The notes beneath the pieces were generated by a model that made no database searches, was not told where the DNA came from, and saw nothing but the letters and a program-made list of their open reading frames with translations. Of a stretch of 64,000 bases of DNA, positions 41,806-50,082 are shown in pieces. The stretch's first letter is position 1, and each line of letters begins with the position of its first letter. The position numbers and the translations under genes were made by a program. The stretch is taken from contig CAVRJA010000014.1 of NCBI GenBank assembly GCA_963721405.1, positions 496,001 through 560,000 on the forward strand, in the 5' to 3' direction. The stretch is from JAFNAG01 sp963721405. Lineage in GTDB: Bacteria > Acidobacteriota > UBA6911.

Positions 41806-43116
41806 ATTCGCCAGGGTCACAGCAAGGCAATTGAAACGGGAAACCGGGCGGAGCGGGCGGGACTCGTCGGCTGCTATTTCAACAGGCGGCAACGGGCACA
41901 GGCCGAGGAGGCGCTTGTCGAGCTCGAGGCGCTTGCGAACGCCGCCGGAGCGATCGTCGTCGAGCGCGTGCTCCAGGAGCGTCTTGCGCCGGACCCGGCC
42001 ATGCTCATCGGCCGCGGCAAGGCGGAAGAGCTGCGCCTGCGCACCGAGGCCGAGGATCTTGACCTCATAATCTTCGACGAGGAATTGACTCCCGGGCAGC
42101 AGCGCAACCTCGAAAACAAGATCGGATGCAAGATCCTGGACCGGACCCAGCTGATCCTGGACATTTTTGCCCGCCGCGCGCGCACGCGTGAGGGCCAGCT
42201 GCAGGTGGAACTGGCCCAGCTGAACTACCTCCTGCCTCGCCTGACGGGGAAAGGCACGCTGTTGTCGCGATTGGGCGGCGGCATCGGCACCCGCGGTCCG
42301 GGTGAGACCAAACTGGAAATGGACCGGCGGCGGATCCGCAGCCGGATTGCGCGCCTGCGCCGGGAATTGGAGCAGGTGCGCACGACGAGGAAGCTTCAGC
42401 GCGCCCGTCGTCAGGGAGTGCCTGTGCCGATCGTCGCCCTGGTGGGATACACCAACGCCGGCAAGTCGACCTTGTTTAATGCCCTGACCCAGGCGGGCAC
42501 CGAGGAAAGCAGCCGTCTCTTCGCCACTCTCGACCCGTTGCTGCGCCGGGTCGTATTGCCGAATCGACTCGAAATCGTGCTTTCCGATACCGTGGGCTTC
42601 GTGCGCAAACTCCCCCACGACATCGTGGCCGCTTTTCGCGCCACGCTGGAAGAAGTGCGGGAAGCGAACCTGCTTCTGCACGTGATCGATGTGAGCAATC
42701 CCAACTGGCGGGATCAGGCGAAAGCTGTCGACGACGTGCTCGAGGAGCTCGGGGTCGCAAAAACGCCCACGATCGCGGTCTGCAATAAGATCGACCTGTT
42801 GCCGGCCGGAACGACCGGAGAAGTGCCGGCGCTGCCGGGCCACCGGACCGTCGCGGTTTCGGCCCGGACCCGCGCGGGATTGACGGCGATGACCAAGGAA
42901 ATCACGGAGGAACTCGAATCATTCGCCACCGAAGTGGAGCTGAAAATCCCATACAGCAGGGCAGGCGTGCTATCGCGCCTTCACGACCAGGGCAGGATTC
43001 TCAGGGAAGTATACGAAGGCGACGGCATCCGGGTCGCCGCCGTGATCCCGCGTTCCTCAGCGCGATTTCTGCGCCGGTATCTCATCGGCGGGGAAGACAA
43101 GGAGCGATCGATATGA
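41806..43116 (+). CDS. hflX: GTPase HflX, apparently with a non-canonical (ATT) start
   Basis: The first ordinary start codon in frame is GTG 41968, but the frame is open back to 41773 and codes there for typical HflX N-terminal sequence (ERAGLVGCYF, then EEALVELEALANAAGAIVVERVLQ). No ATG, GTG or TTG lies upstream of 41968 in frame. ATT 41806, with GGGGGG at 41793-41798, is a reasonable start; ATT 41830 is another. The core shows GRGKAEELRL, DRTQLILDIFARRARTREGQLQVELAQL, the GGIGTRGPGETKLE motif, and G motifs GYTNAGKST, DTVGF and NKID. HflX is a ribosome-associated GTPase that splits stalled ribosomes. Confidence 0.88.
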   Translation: MRQGHSKAIETGNRAERAGLVGCYFNRRQRAQAEEALVELEALANAAGAIVVERVLQERLAPDPAMLIGRGKAEELRLRTEAEDLDLIIFDEELTPGQQRNLENKIGCKILDRTQLILDIFARRARTREGQLQVELAQLNYLLPRLTGKGTLLSRLGGGIGTRGPGETKLEMDRRRIRSRIARLRRELEQVRTTRKLQRARRQGVPVPIVALVGYTNAGKSTLFNALTQAGTEESSRLFATLDPLLRRVVLPNRLEIVLSDTVGFVRKLPHDIVAAFRATLEEVREANLLLHVIDVSNPNWRDQAKAVDDVLEELGVAKTPTIAVCNKIDLLPAGTTGEVPALPGHRTVAVSARTRAGLTAMTKEITEELESFATEVELKIPYSRAGVLSRLHDQGRILREVYEGDGIRVAAVIPRSSARFLRRYLIGGEDKERSI

Positions 43117-44459
43117 ACCGGAGAGAATTCAATCGCCTGTTGATGGCTTCCGCGGCCGGCGCCGCCGGAGCATTCCGAATCCCTGAGGCTTTCGCCTCCC
43201 GCGCCGCGGTTGCGCCGCTCGACTTCTCCATCAACCCGGTAAGATTGCGTGCGAACCTGGAGGCGCTCGCCCGATTCGGACGCGACCCGCAGGGCGGAGT
43301 GACCCGGGTGGCCTGGACTCCGCCGGATGTCGAAGCCCGGCGATTCGTGATGGAATCGCTGATGCCTGCGGCCGGACTCAGGGCCCGCGTGGACGCCGCC
43401 GGATCGATTTTCGGCAGGCGCGAAGGGAAAGAAAAACTCCCGCCGATATTGTTCGGTTCACACATCGACACCGTTCCGGAAGGGGGCGTTTTCGATGGAT
43501 CCCTAGGCTCGCTTGCCGCCATCGAAGTCATTCAGACACTGGCGGAACGGAAGGTGGAGCTGCGCCATCCGGTGGAGTGCGCGATCTGGTCGAACGAGGA
43601 AGGCGTGCACTACGGCCGTGGCCTGTTCGGTTCCCGCGCAATCCTGGGAGAATTCGAGCGCGGGGAACTGGACGAAAAGGACGAGCAGGGGATGCACATT
43701 CGCGACGCGGTCGCAGCGGTTGGAGGCGACTTGTCGCGAATACGGGAGGCCGTGCGCAAACCGGGGGAGGTGGCCGCTTACCTGGAACTGCACATCGAGC
43801 AAGGGGGCATACTCGAAAAGGCCCGAATCCCGATCGGCGTGGTTGAGGGGATCGTCGGAATTGTCCGCTACCGGGTAGTGATCACCGGACAGGCCAATCA
43901 CGCGGGAACCACTCCGATGCCGGGCCGGCGTGACGCCCTGGTCGCGGCATCGCGCCTGGTCGTTGCGGTTCAGGAAGAGACCATGAGGGAGCCTGGGCGC
44001 CAGGTGGGGACTGTGGGCAAACTCGCCGTTCACCCCGACGTTCCCAACATCATTCCGGGCCAGGTCGAACTCGTCATCGAGCTGAGGGATCTCGCGCTGG
44101 AAAAGATCGAAGGCATATTCCGCCGCATCCGGGCTCGCGCCTCGGAAATCGCCTCTTCCAGCGGGACCGATATCCGCATGCAGCCGACCAGCACTCATCA
44201 GCCGGCGCCGGCCTCGCCGTGGGTGCGCGAGATCATTGCGCAGGAAGCAGCGGCCACGGGGGCGAAATCGCTCAGCCTCCCTTCCGGCGCGGGTCATGAT
44301 GCCCAGATGCTGGCCCGCATTGCCCCGATGGGGATGATCTTCGTCCCGTCGGTGGGCGGCATAAGCCATTCTCCCAAGGAGTTGACGCGTTGGGAGGACG
44401 CAGCCGCCGGTTGCGAAGTCCTCTACAGATCGGTCCTGGCGATGGACAAACGCCCCTGA
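43113..44459 (+). CDS. Tat-exported M20 amidohydrolase (N-carbamoyl-amino-acid hydrolase/allantoate amidohydrolase type)
   Basis: 448 residues. The ATG overlaps the hflX stop (ATGA). A Tat-like signal is present (MNRREFNRLLMASAAGAAGAF). Metal and catalytic positions are visible: His and Asp in GSHIDTVPEGGVFDGSLG, Glu pair in IWSNEEGVHYGRGLFGSRA, His in LELHIEQGG, and the C-terminal SGAGHDAQMLA. The dimerisation domain includes VITGQANHAGTTPMPGRRDA. Enzymes of this group hydrolyse N-carbamoyl amino acids, allantoate or ureidoglycine. The export signal implies a periplasmic substrate. Confidence 0.9.
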   Translation: MNRREFNRLLMASAAGAAGAFRIPEAFASRAAVAPLDFSINPVRLRANLEALARFGRDPQGGVTRVAWTPPDVEARRFVMESLMPAAGLRARVDAAGSIFGRREGKEKLPPILFGSHIDTVPEGGVFDGSLGSLAAIEVIQTLAERKVELRHPVECAIWSNEEGVHYGRGLFGSRAILGEFERGELDEKDEQGMHIRDAVAAVGGDLSRIREAVRKPGEVAAYLELHIEQGGILEKARIPIGVVEGIVGIVRYRVVITGQANHAGTTPMPGRRDALVAASRLVVAVQEETMREPGRQVGTVGKLAVHPDVPNIIPGQVELVIELRDLALEKIEGIFRRIRARASEIASSSGTDIRMQPTSTHQPAPASPWVREIIAQEAAATGAKSLSLPSGAGHDAQMLARIAPMGMIFVPSVGGISHSPKELTRWEDAAAGCEVLYRSVLAMDKRP

Positions 44460-44476
44460 GGGGCAGGACGGACAAA

Positions 44477-45433
44477 ATGGACACGAAGCCCCTAATCCGG
44501 GTGGGGATCAGCAGCTGCCTTCTCGGCCGGAAGGTCCGTTTCGACGGCGGGCACAAACTCGACACGCTGATCACGGAGACCCTGGGAAAATACTTTGAAT
44601 GGGCGCCCGTTTGTCCCGAAATGGAGCTCGGGCTGGGCGCTCCGCGGGAAAGCGTGCACCTGGCGGGAAAGGCCGAAAACCCGCGTTTGATCGGGGTAAA
44701 ATCCGGAATCGATCACACAGAGGCGATGAAATCCTGGGCAGCACGGCGATTGGAAGAACTTTCCGGCCTGGGTCTTTGCGGGTACATCCTCAAAAAAGAC
44801 TCGCCGTCGTGCGGCATGGAGCGAGTGCGCGTGTATGGTTCGAGCGGCACGGCTCAGCGAACCGGGAGCGGGATCTACGCCGGGATGCTGCTGCGGCAAT
44901 TCAGCTCGCTGCCGGTGGAGGAGGAAGGCCGCCTGCGCGACACCGAAATTCGAGAGAACTTCGTGGAGCGTGTGTTCGCATGGCATCGGTGGCAGGAATT
45001 CGTGAACACAAGACCGCGCGCGCGCGATCTCGTCGGCTTTCACACCAGGCACAAACTGACCCTTTCGTCACACAGCGACGGTCATTACCGCAGGCTGGGG
45101 CAATTCGTGGCCCGGGCCGGCGGCCGTAAACCGGCGGAGATACTGGAAGGCTACGGCCGGCTTCTCATGGAATCACTCCGTGTGCCTGCCACCAGGAAAA
45201 AGCACGCCAACGTTTTGTTCCATGTTCTCGGTTTCCTGAAGCGGGAGCTTGATGAAACCGACAAAGCCGAACTCGTGGCGAGCATCGAAAACTATCGGAA
45301 CGGGCTGGCGCCCCTGGTTGTGCCGCTAACCCTGTTCTCGCACCATCTGCGTCGCCACCCGATCCCCTGGATTCTGGACCAGGTCTACCTGAATCCCTAC
45401 CCCGCCGAATTGAGGCTTCGCAACAGCGCTTGA
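44477..45433 (+). CDS. DUF523 and DUF1722 fusion protein (YbgA-like)
   Basis: 318 residues from ATG 44477. The DUF523 part (residues 1-150) has conserved Cys motifs: GISSCLLGRKVRFDGGHK, PVCPEMELGLGAPRE and LKKDSPSCGMERVRVY. The DUF1722 part has LVGFHTRHKLTLSSHSDGHYRRLGQFVA and ATRKKHANVLFHVLGFLKREL. The two-domain arrangement is the known YbgA/DUF1722 architecture; DUF523 proteins may bind Fe-S or act in tRNA thiolation reversal, while DUF1722 is of unknown role. It follows the M20 gene by 17 bases. Confidence 0.9.
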   Translation: MDTKPLIRVGISSCLLGRKVRFDGGHKLDTLITETLGKYFEWAPVCPEMELGLGAPRESVHLAGKAENPRLIGVKSGIDHTEAMKSWAARRLEELSGLGLCGYILKKDSPSCGMERVRVYGSSGTAQRTGSGIYAGMLLRQFSSLPVEEEGRLRDTEIRENFVERVFAWHRWQEFVNTRPRARDLVGFHTRHKLTLSSHSDGHYRRLGQFVARAGGRKPAEILEGYGRLLMESLRVPATRKKHANVLFHVLGFLKRELDETDKAELVASIENYRNGLAPLVVPLTLFSHHLRRHPIPWILDQVYLNPYPAELRLRNSA

Positions 45434-45466
45434 GGAATCCCGTGGCGTTCTGGAGGGTGCTTCCGG

Positions 45467-46198
45467 CTATTCGGTACGAACGACTGCGGCAGGGTCCAGA
45501 AGTTTGATCAGCAGGGCGCCGGCTCTCTCGACGGCTTCCGCCTCGTTTCCCTCGACTGTGATCTTGACCCGGTATTCGCCTGGCTCGAAATTCGGGTAGG
45601 AGCCGATGGCAACTCCCGGGCTCAGGCACGCCACCTGGTTCAGGCGGGGGGCGAGGTCGAATTCATCCTCATTGGTGAAGACCAGCCTGGTGTGATAGGG
45701 CGCGGCGCGAAAGCGCTCGCGGATCGCCACGAACTTGGCGCGGAATATTTCAGGGACGCCCGGCAGGATGTAGACATTTTCGGTGGCTAGCACAGGCCAA
45801 TTTGTCGTTGCGGAGTAAATCAGCTCCGAGCCTTCCGGCGCGTCGGCCATGCGCAGCCGGGCTTCGTCCGTATTGCTGCCGAAGAATTCGCGGATCACGG
45901 AGACCAGGTTCGGATTGCGCACGACCGGCCGCCCGAAGGCCCTGGCTACCGCCTCGATCGTAACATCATCGTGGGTGGGCCCGACGCCGCCCGAGGTGAA
46001 AACATAATCGAATTTTGACGTGCATGCGCCCACTTCGTCGGCAATTTCCCTCACGTCATCGGGCACCACCGCAATGCGGCGCAGGGCGACGCCCAGCCTG
46101 TGCAGTTCCTCAATGAGAAAGCTGGCGTTCGCATCCCGGGTCTTGCCGGTGAGGATCTCGTTCCCGATGATCACGACGGCAGCCGTCTTCTCATGCAT
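45467..46198 (-). CDS. CinA-type molybdopterin-binding-domain protein (no PncC domain)
   Basis: 243 residues. AAVVIIGNEILTGKTRDANASFLIEELHRLGV and DYVFTSGGVGPTHDDVTIEAVARAFGRP are the MoCF/CinA motifs, and the second half contains NVYILPGVPEIFRAKF with an alpha/beta domain. The C-terminal nicotinamide-mononucleotide deamidase domain of full CinA is missing, as is common for the short CinA form. It could be an ADP-ribose pyrophosphatase-like hydrolase. It follows the Bat operon with a 113-base gap. Confidence 0.88.
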   Translation of the reverse strand: MHEKTAAVVIIGNEILTGKTRDANASFLIEELHRLGVALRRIAVVPDDVREIADEVGACTSKFDYVFTSGGVGPTHDDVTIEAVARAFGRPVVRNPNLVSVIREFFGSNTDEARLRMADAPEGSELIYSATTNWPVLATENVYILPGVPEIFRAKFVAIRERFRAAPYHTRLVFTNEDEFDLAPRLNQVACLSPGVAIGSYPNFEPGEYRVKITVEGNEAEAVERAGALLIKLLDPAAVVRTE

Positions 46199-46311
46199 AA
46201 AGGGATATTATCCGCCTTTCAGTAGCTGCGGCAACCAAAACAGGATCCCCGACTGAAATCACACGGCAGGCCTGCCGGCTCAGGCGATCGCACTGTCTGC
46301 TTCCGGGCGTT

Positions 46312-47088
46312 TCAGAGGATGCGGACCGACGCCCCTGGGAGCCAACCATTCCACCCGTTCGGCAGGCTGATCTGGTACCAGCCATTGCTTTCGCCCCGGA
46401 CCTGCACGACGATCCCCTCGTGAACCGTTACGACGGTGACATTTTCAATCCCGGGTCCGCTGCGGATGTCGACTTTCTGCTCGACGATCACGCCTTCCCG
46501 TCTGTGGTCCTGCTGATAGACCTTCCAGGCCAGTGAGCCGGCAAAAAGGAGCAGCAGCAACGCGGCGGTCAAACTTCCCGTCAAAGTACAGAATGCGACG
46601 CGGGGCTTTCGCATCATGACATGTAAGCCGAACAGGGCGTTGGCGATGACAAACAGGGCAAGCACGATCCTGCTCTCCTGGGCGATGGTGAAATAATGCG
46701 CTGCCCTCGACAATATCCGAACCGGGAGCGGGTCCTCGGGAACATCGATCCTGTCGACGATCAGCAGGTTTGCCAGCTGGAGGTTTTCCAGGACATCGGT
46801 ATCCCCCGGCAGCCTGCGGCGCGCTTTTTCCCAGTAATAGATGGCTTCCCCGAGTTTCTTCTGTTTGAAACAGGCGTTGCCCAGATTGTAGTAGACGATA
46901 CCGCTGTCGACTCTCTGATCGAGAAGCAGGCGATAGGACCGCTCCGCAGCCGCGAAATCGCCGCTCTGGTAGTGAGCGTTTCCCTGGTTGAGGACGGTTC
47001 CGAGCGACTGCGCAATCCCCACACCGCCGCCGGCGCCCCAAAGCAACACGGCCAGGACACAATACAGGATCGAAGATTTTTGTTTCAT
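46312..47088 (-). CDS. BatE-like TPR and SH3 domain protein
   Basis: 258 residues with a signal peptide (SSILYCVLAVLLWGAGGGVG). TPR units follow: GNAHYQSGDFAAAERSYRLLLDQ and YYNLGNACFKQKKLGEAIYYWEKARR. Two membrane segments occupy about residues 130-190. The C-terminus is a bacterial SH3 domain (VDIRSGPGIENVTVVTVHEGIVVQV). This arrangement is that of BatE in Bacteroides aerotolerance-type operons. Its ATG overlaps the batD stop (ATGA). It is the last gene of the operon. Confidence 0.85.
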   Translation of the reverse strand: MKQKSSILYCVLAVLLWGAGGGVGIAQSLGTVLNQGNAHYQSGDFAAAERSYRLLLDQRVDSGIVYYNLGNACFKQKKLGEAIYYWEKARRRLPGDTDVLENLQLANLLIVDRIDVPEDPLPVRILSRAAHYFTIAQESRIVLALFVIANALFGLHVMMRKPRVAFCTLTGSLTAALLLLLFAGSLAWKVYQQDHRREGVIVEQKVDIRSGPGIENVTVVTVHEGIVVQVRGESNGWYQISLPNGWNGWLPGASVRIL

Positions 47089-48938
47089 AGCCCGGACTGC
47101 TCCAGGGCATCGATGACTCCGCGGATGCGGCGCGCGAGGTCTTTTTTCCTCTCAGGAGCAGGCGAGGCGGAAACGAACCGGCCGAAATCGCACTCCTGCA
47201 GGGTTGCCACTGTCTCCTTCACGGCACGGGGATCAATCGATCTTTCGAGCAGGCAGCGTTCGAGCGTGTCTGCAGTGACAGCGATTCCGGGAAGGTTGAG
47301 TTTGTCGCCGAGGTAACCGGCCAGCGCAGAAGATGCTTCGTCGTAAAAGCGGTGCGGCTCCGGCCTGCCTGACTTCTCGGCCGCGCGCAATCTCCTCAAT
47401 GCCGTACGCCTGGCCTTGCGGCTTCTAGCCAGGACAACATTTCCCGACTGTCGCGCCTGTTCCCGTTGAACCAGGAAAGCGCCGACGTTGAACAGCACCG
47501 ATATCACGGCAGCGATGTAAAACCAGGGCGAATAGTAAAACGGCGCCTGCCGCGGCGCCAACTCCTGATCCGACAGCTTGATGAAGTTGATGTCCGTACC
47601 CTGGCGGGTCAGATTCTGCTTGCTGATTCCGGAAAGGCCGGCAATCGTAGTTCCCGTGTCCGATCCGCGCGTCACTTTCAAGGGAATGGAGGCGGTGGTT
47701 ACGGTCTGGTATGCATCGCGTTCCGGATCGAAAAAGGAAAATGAAAGAGCGGGGATAGAATGGGCCCCCGGCGCCTTCGGAACGATCACGTATTCCCAGA
47801 CCTTTTCTCCTCCAATCTGGTCTCCGGTGACCGCATGCAGGTTATCCTCCCGTTTGGATGAGTAGATTGTAAGATCAGGCATAGGCGGAACGAACGGATC
47901 CGGGATTTCTTTGAGATTACCCATGCCCGCGAGTTTTATCCGTAGCGCCACCGCATCCCCCGTCTGCGCCTCGGATTTGCTCAGTTCAGAGGTGATTGCG
48001 AACGATCCGACCGCATTGTTGAAATCTGCCGGGCGGTTTTGCGGGGGCAGTGGTTTGACATCCAATGCGATTTCTTTCGTCTTCCTATAAACGGTCTCCG
48101 ATTGCCCGAAAATTCCGAAGAAGTCACCGGCAGTCCGGACAGACACAGCGAACGTCGAGGAAGGGATCCTCAGCCTGCCGGGGGTATTGGCGAACAACGC
48201 CTGCTTCTTGATCACGTAGTCCAGGTATTCCCTGCCGTTGATGATCCGGCTCGTGCCGGCAGGTTTGCTCTCGACTTCGAGATTCTCGACCCAGAAACCG
48301 GTGAGCGGCGGATTTTCCTGAAGTTGCAGTCCGGTCACGTTGATAAGCGTGTACAGGTGATAGGTCAAGGTCACCTGCTGTCCCGGATAGGCCGCCGCAC
48401 GGTCAATCTCGGCGGTCACGTACACGTCTCCGGCGGAAGGCTGGGTGCGGCTCAGGGCGCCTGGGTCGTCGATCAAAGGATTGGCGGGCAGGATGCGGGA
48501 GGGCGCCGGTGATCTGCGGGTTGCGGAGGTGACCCGCACGGCGATCGGTTGCGTGCGGTAACTCGTGGTCCCGACCGTCACTTCAACGGGATCGAGTGTA
48601 TATTGGCCCTCCTTTTCCGATAACAATGTGTAAATAAAGCTCTTCGAGCTCGTCGACCGGCCGTTGACCCATTGAAATTGACTGCTAAGGCTTGGTCCGG
48701 CAACCACCCGAAAACCCTGGAAACGTGGAAGCTTCGGTGTCTGTGCCTGTCCGCTCTCGCCGCCTGTGATCGTGATGCTGAGTTCGAACTGGTCCTGCAC
48801 TCCGACGGTGTCGTTGCTGACTGTAGCGGTCACCTGAAGATCCTGGTTTTGAGCCGGTGCGGGAAGCCCTGAGCACAGGAACAGCACGACCGCCAGAAGA
48901 GGACCCAACAAAGCCTGATTCCGTCGTAGGTTCGTCAT
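47085..48938 (-). CDS. BatD-like exported protein
   Basis: 617 residues with a signal peptide (LLGPLLAVVLFLCSGLPAPA). The BatD repeats of immunoglobulin-like beta domains are present: VTATVSNDTVGVQDQFELSITITGG, AEIDRAAAYPGQQVTLTYHLYTLINVTGLQ, and ITSELSKSEAQTGDAVALRIKLAGMGNLKEIPDP. A single membrane helix lies near residue 465 (YSPWFYIAAVISVLFNVGAFLV), followed by a cytoplasmic helical tail. The protein is thought to be an envelope scaffold for the MoxR/VWA complex. It is coupled to batE by a four-base overlap. Confidence 0.88.
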   Translation of the reverse strand: MTNLRRNQALLGPLLAVVLFLCSGLPAPAQNQDLQVTATVSNDTVGVQDQFELSITITGGESGQAQTPKLPRFQGFRVVAGPSLSSQFQWVNGRSTSSKSFIYTLLSEKEGQYTLDPVEVTVGTTSYRTQPIAVRVTSATRRSPAPSRILPANPLIDDPGALSRTQPSAGDVYVTAEIDRAAAYPGQQVTLTYHLYTLINVTGLQLQENPPLTGFWVENLEVESKPAGTSRIINGREYLDYVIKKQALFANTPGRLRIPSSTFAVSVRTAGDFFGIFGQSETVYRKTKEIALDVKPLPPQNRPADFNNAVGSFAITSELSKSEAQTGDAVALRIKLAGMGNLKEIPDPFVPPMPDLTIYSSKREDNLHAVTGDQIGGEKVWEYVIVPKAPGAHSIPALSFSFFDPERDAYQTVTTASIPLKVTRGSDTGTTIAGLSGISKQNLTRQGTDINFIKLSDQELAPRQAPFYYSPWFYIAAVISVLFNVGAFLVQREQARQSGNVVLARSRKARRTALRRLRAAEKSGRPEPHRFYDEASSALAGYLGDKLNLPGIAVTADTLERCLLERSIDPRAVKETVATLQECDFGRFVSASPAPERKKDLARRIRGVIDALEQSGL

Positions 48939-49019
48939 CGATCTCCGAATTACCTGGATTCGGGTGACGGAACAGCGTGCCCCGAATCGAGGCGCCGCAT
49001 TCCGGGCAGCTTCCCCTTC

Positions 49020-49778
49020 CTACCAATCCCTGCCATTTGCCTTCTTTCTCACCTGGCGTTCAAGGAGCCGGCGCTGTTCGGCCAGTTCCTGGTTTTGCAG
49101 GGCGTCCAGAATCTGCAGGGCACGTTCCTTGCTGAAAGCCCCTTCCGGACGTTCCGATTGGCTGGGTTGCGGATTTGCGGGCTTCTGGCCCGGTGGATTC
49201 GTGGCTGACTGCTCTTGCTTTCCCTCCGGTCTGGGCTGGTCTTTGTCCTTTCCCTCGTCCTGGCCCGCGGTCTGGGGTTTCGATTGGCTCGACTCCTGTT
49301 TCTCTCCCTGTCCCTGCTGTTGCTGTTCCTGCTCTTGTTCCTGCATCTTCCTCAGTGAGAGCTCCAGGTTGTGCTTCGCGTCCCGGTCGCCGGGATTCAG
49401 ACGCAGCGCCTGGATATAGGCTTGGGCTGCATCCTTGTAACTGCGCATGTCGAAGAGGGCATTGCCGGTGTTGTACCAGCTGTTGACCTGCAAGCCCGTA
49501 TTCCCCCGGCCGGCCGCCTGGCGAAGAGCCTGCAGAGCCTGGGTAAATTTCTTCTGCTTGATCAGGGAATTGCCCAGATTATAGGAGAGTTCCGGACGTC
49601 CCGGCATCTTCGCCTGGGCTTCGAGATATGCCTTCTCGGCGTCTTGATACTGGCCCTTCTCGAACAGCCGGTTCCCCTCCTTGTTTTTCGATCCCGCGCT
49701 TTCGGCCCACGCCGATTCGACCTGCAGAACCCAGCATGTGGCCATGGCCAGCGATATAGCCACCAGGCATCTTTTCAT
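49020..49778 (-). CDS. BatC-like TPR protein
   Basis: 252 residues with a signal peptide (CLVAISLAMATCWVLQVESAWA). Three TPR motifs follow (NRLFEKGQYQDAEKAYLEAQ, YNLGNSLIKQKKFTQALQALRQ, YNTGNALFDMRSYKDAAQAYIQALRLNPGD). Residues 140-215 are a Gln/Glu/Lys-rich low-complexity linker (EQEQEQQQQGQGEKQ), and the end has the BatC-type motif ILDALQNQELAEQRRLLERQ. It lies 304 bases after batB, in which gap element C sits, and 81 bases before batD. Confidence 0.85.
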   Translation of the reverse strand: MKRCLVAISLAMATCWVLQVESAWAESAGSKNKEGNRLFEKGQYQDAEKAYLEAQAKMPGRPELSYNLGNSLIKQKKFTQALQALRQAAGRGNTGLQVNSWYNTGNALFDMRSYKDAAQAYIQALRLNPGDRDAKHNLELSLRKMQEQEQEQQQQGQGEKQESSQSKPQTAGQDEGKDKDQPRPEGKQEQSATNPPGQKPANPQPSQSERPEGAFSKERALQILDALQNQELAEQRRLLERQVRKKANGRDW

Positions 49779-49815
49779 AGCTCTTGCCCCACAGAATGCC
49801 GTAACACCTGATTAT

Positions 49816-50001
49816 TTTCTGTCGCGAAACTCAATAATTGCCCGTCTTGGTCCTGGACGTGGATCTGGACCTGGACGTGGACAGTCTTGTCTGATGTTAC
49901 TTCTTGCGAATGCGTCACTGATGTCGTGCCATAGGTTCTTGCCGGGTCTACGTCCACGTCCAGGTCCAGGTCAGGTGGCCATGGAGTTTCTCGACAGGAA
50001 A
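49816..50001 (-). mobile_element. MITE-like palindromic element C with hexamer arms, inside the Bat operon
   Basis: 186 bp, inverted relative to B and D. Terminal repeats TTTCTGTCGCGAAAC (49816-49830) and the complement of TTTCCTGTCGAGAAAC (49985-50001); a further four A/T bases outside are also palindromic. Arms of CTGGAC-type hexamers at about 49851-49883 and 49948-49972. The core, read on the minus strand, is CCTATGGCACGACATCAGTG followed by ACGCATTCGCAAGAAGTAAC. It lies between batB and batC, which are normally adjacent and co-transcribed, 38 bases upstream of the batC start. Confidence 0.82.
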
Positions 50002-50012
50002 TAATTAACTTC

Positions 50013-50033
50013 TGACTCCTGACTCCTGACTCC
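50013..50033 (-). repeat. Three perfect tandem heptamers (TGACTCC)
   Basis: TGACTCC occurs three times without a break (50013-50019, 50020-50026, 50027-50033), beside element C. The complement, GGAGTCA, is also the unit of the irregular repeat at 37563-37595. Confidence 0.75.
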
Positions 50034-50082
50034 TCTTCACGCAACGGAAGCCTGTTGCCGCTTGCTGTTTCACCCTAACCCG

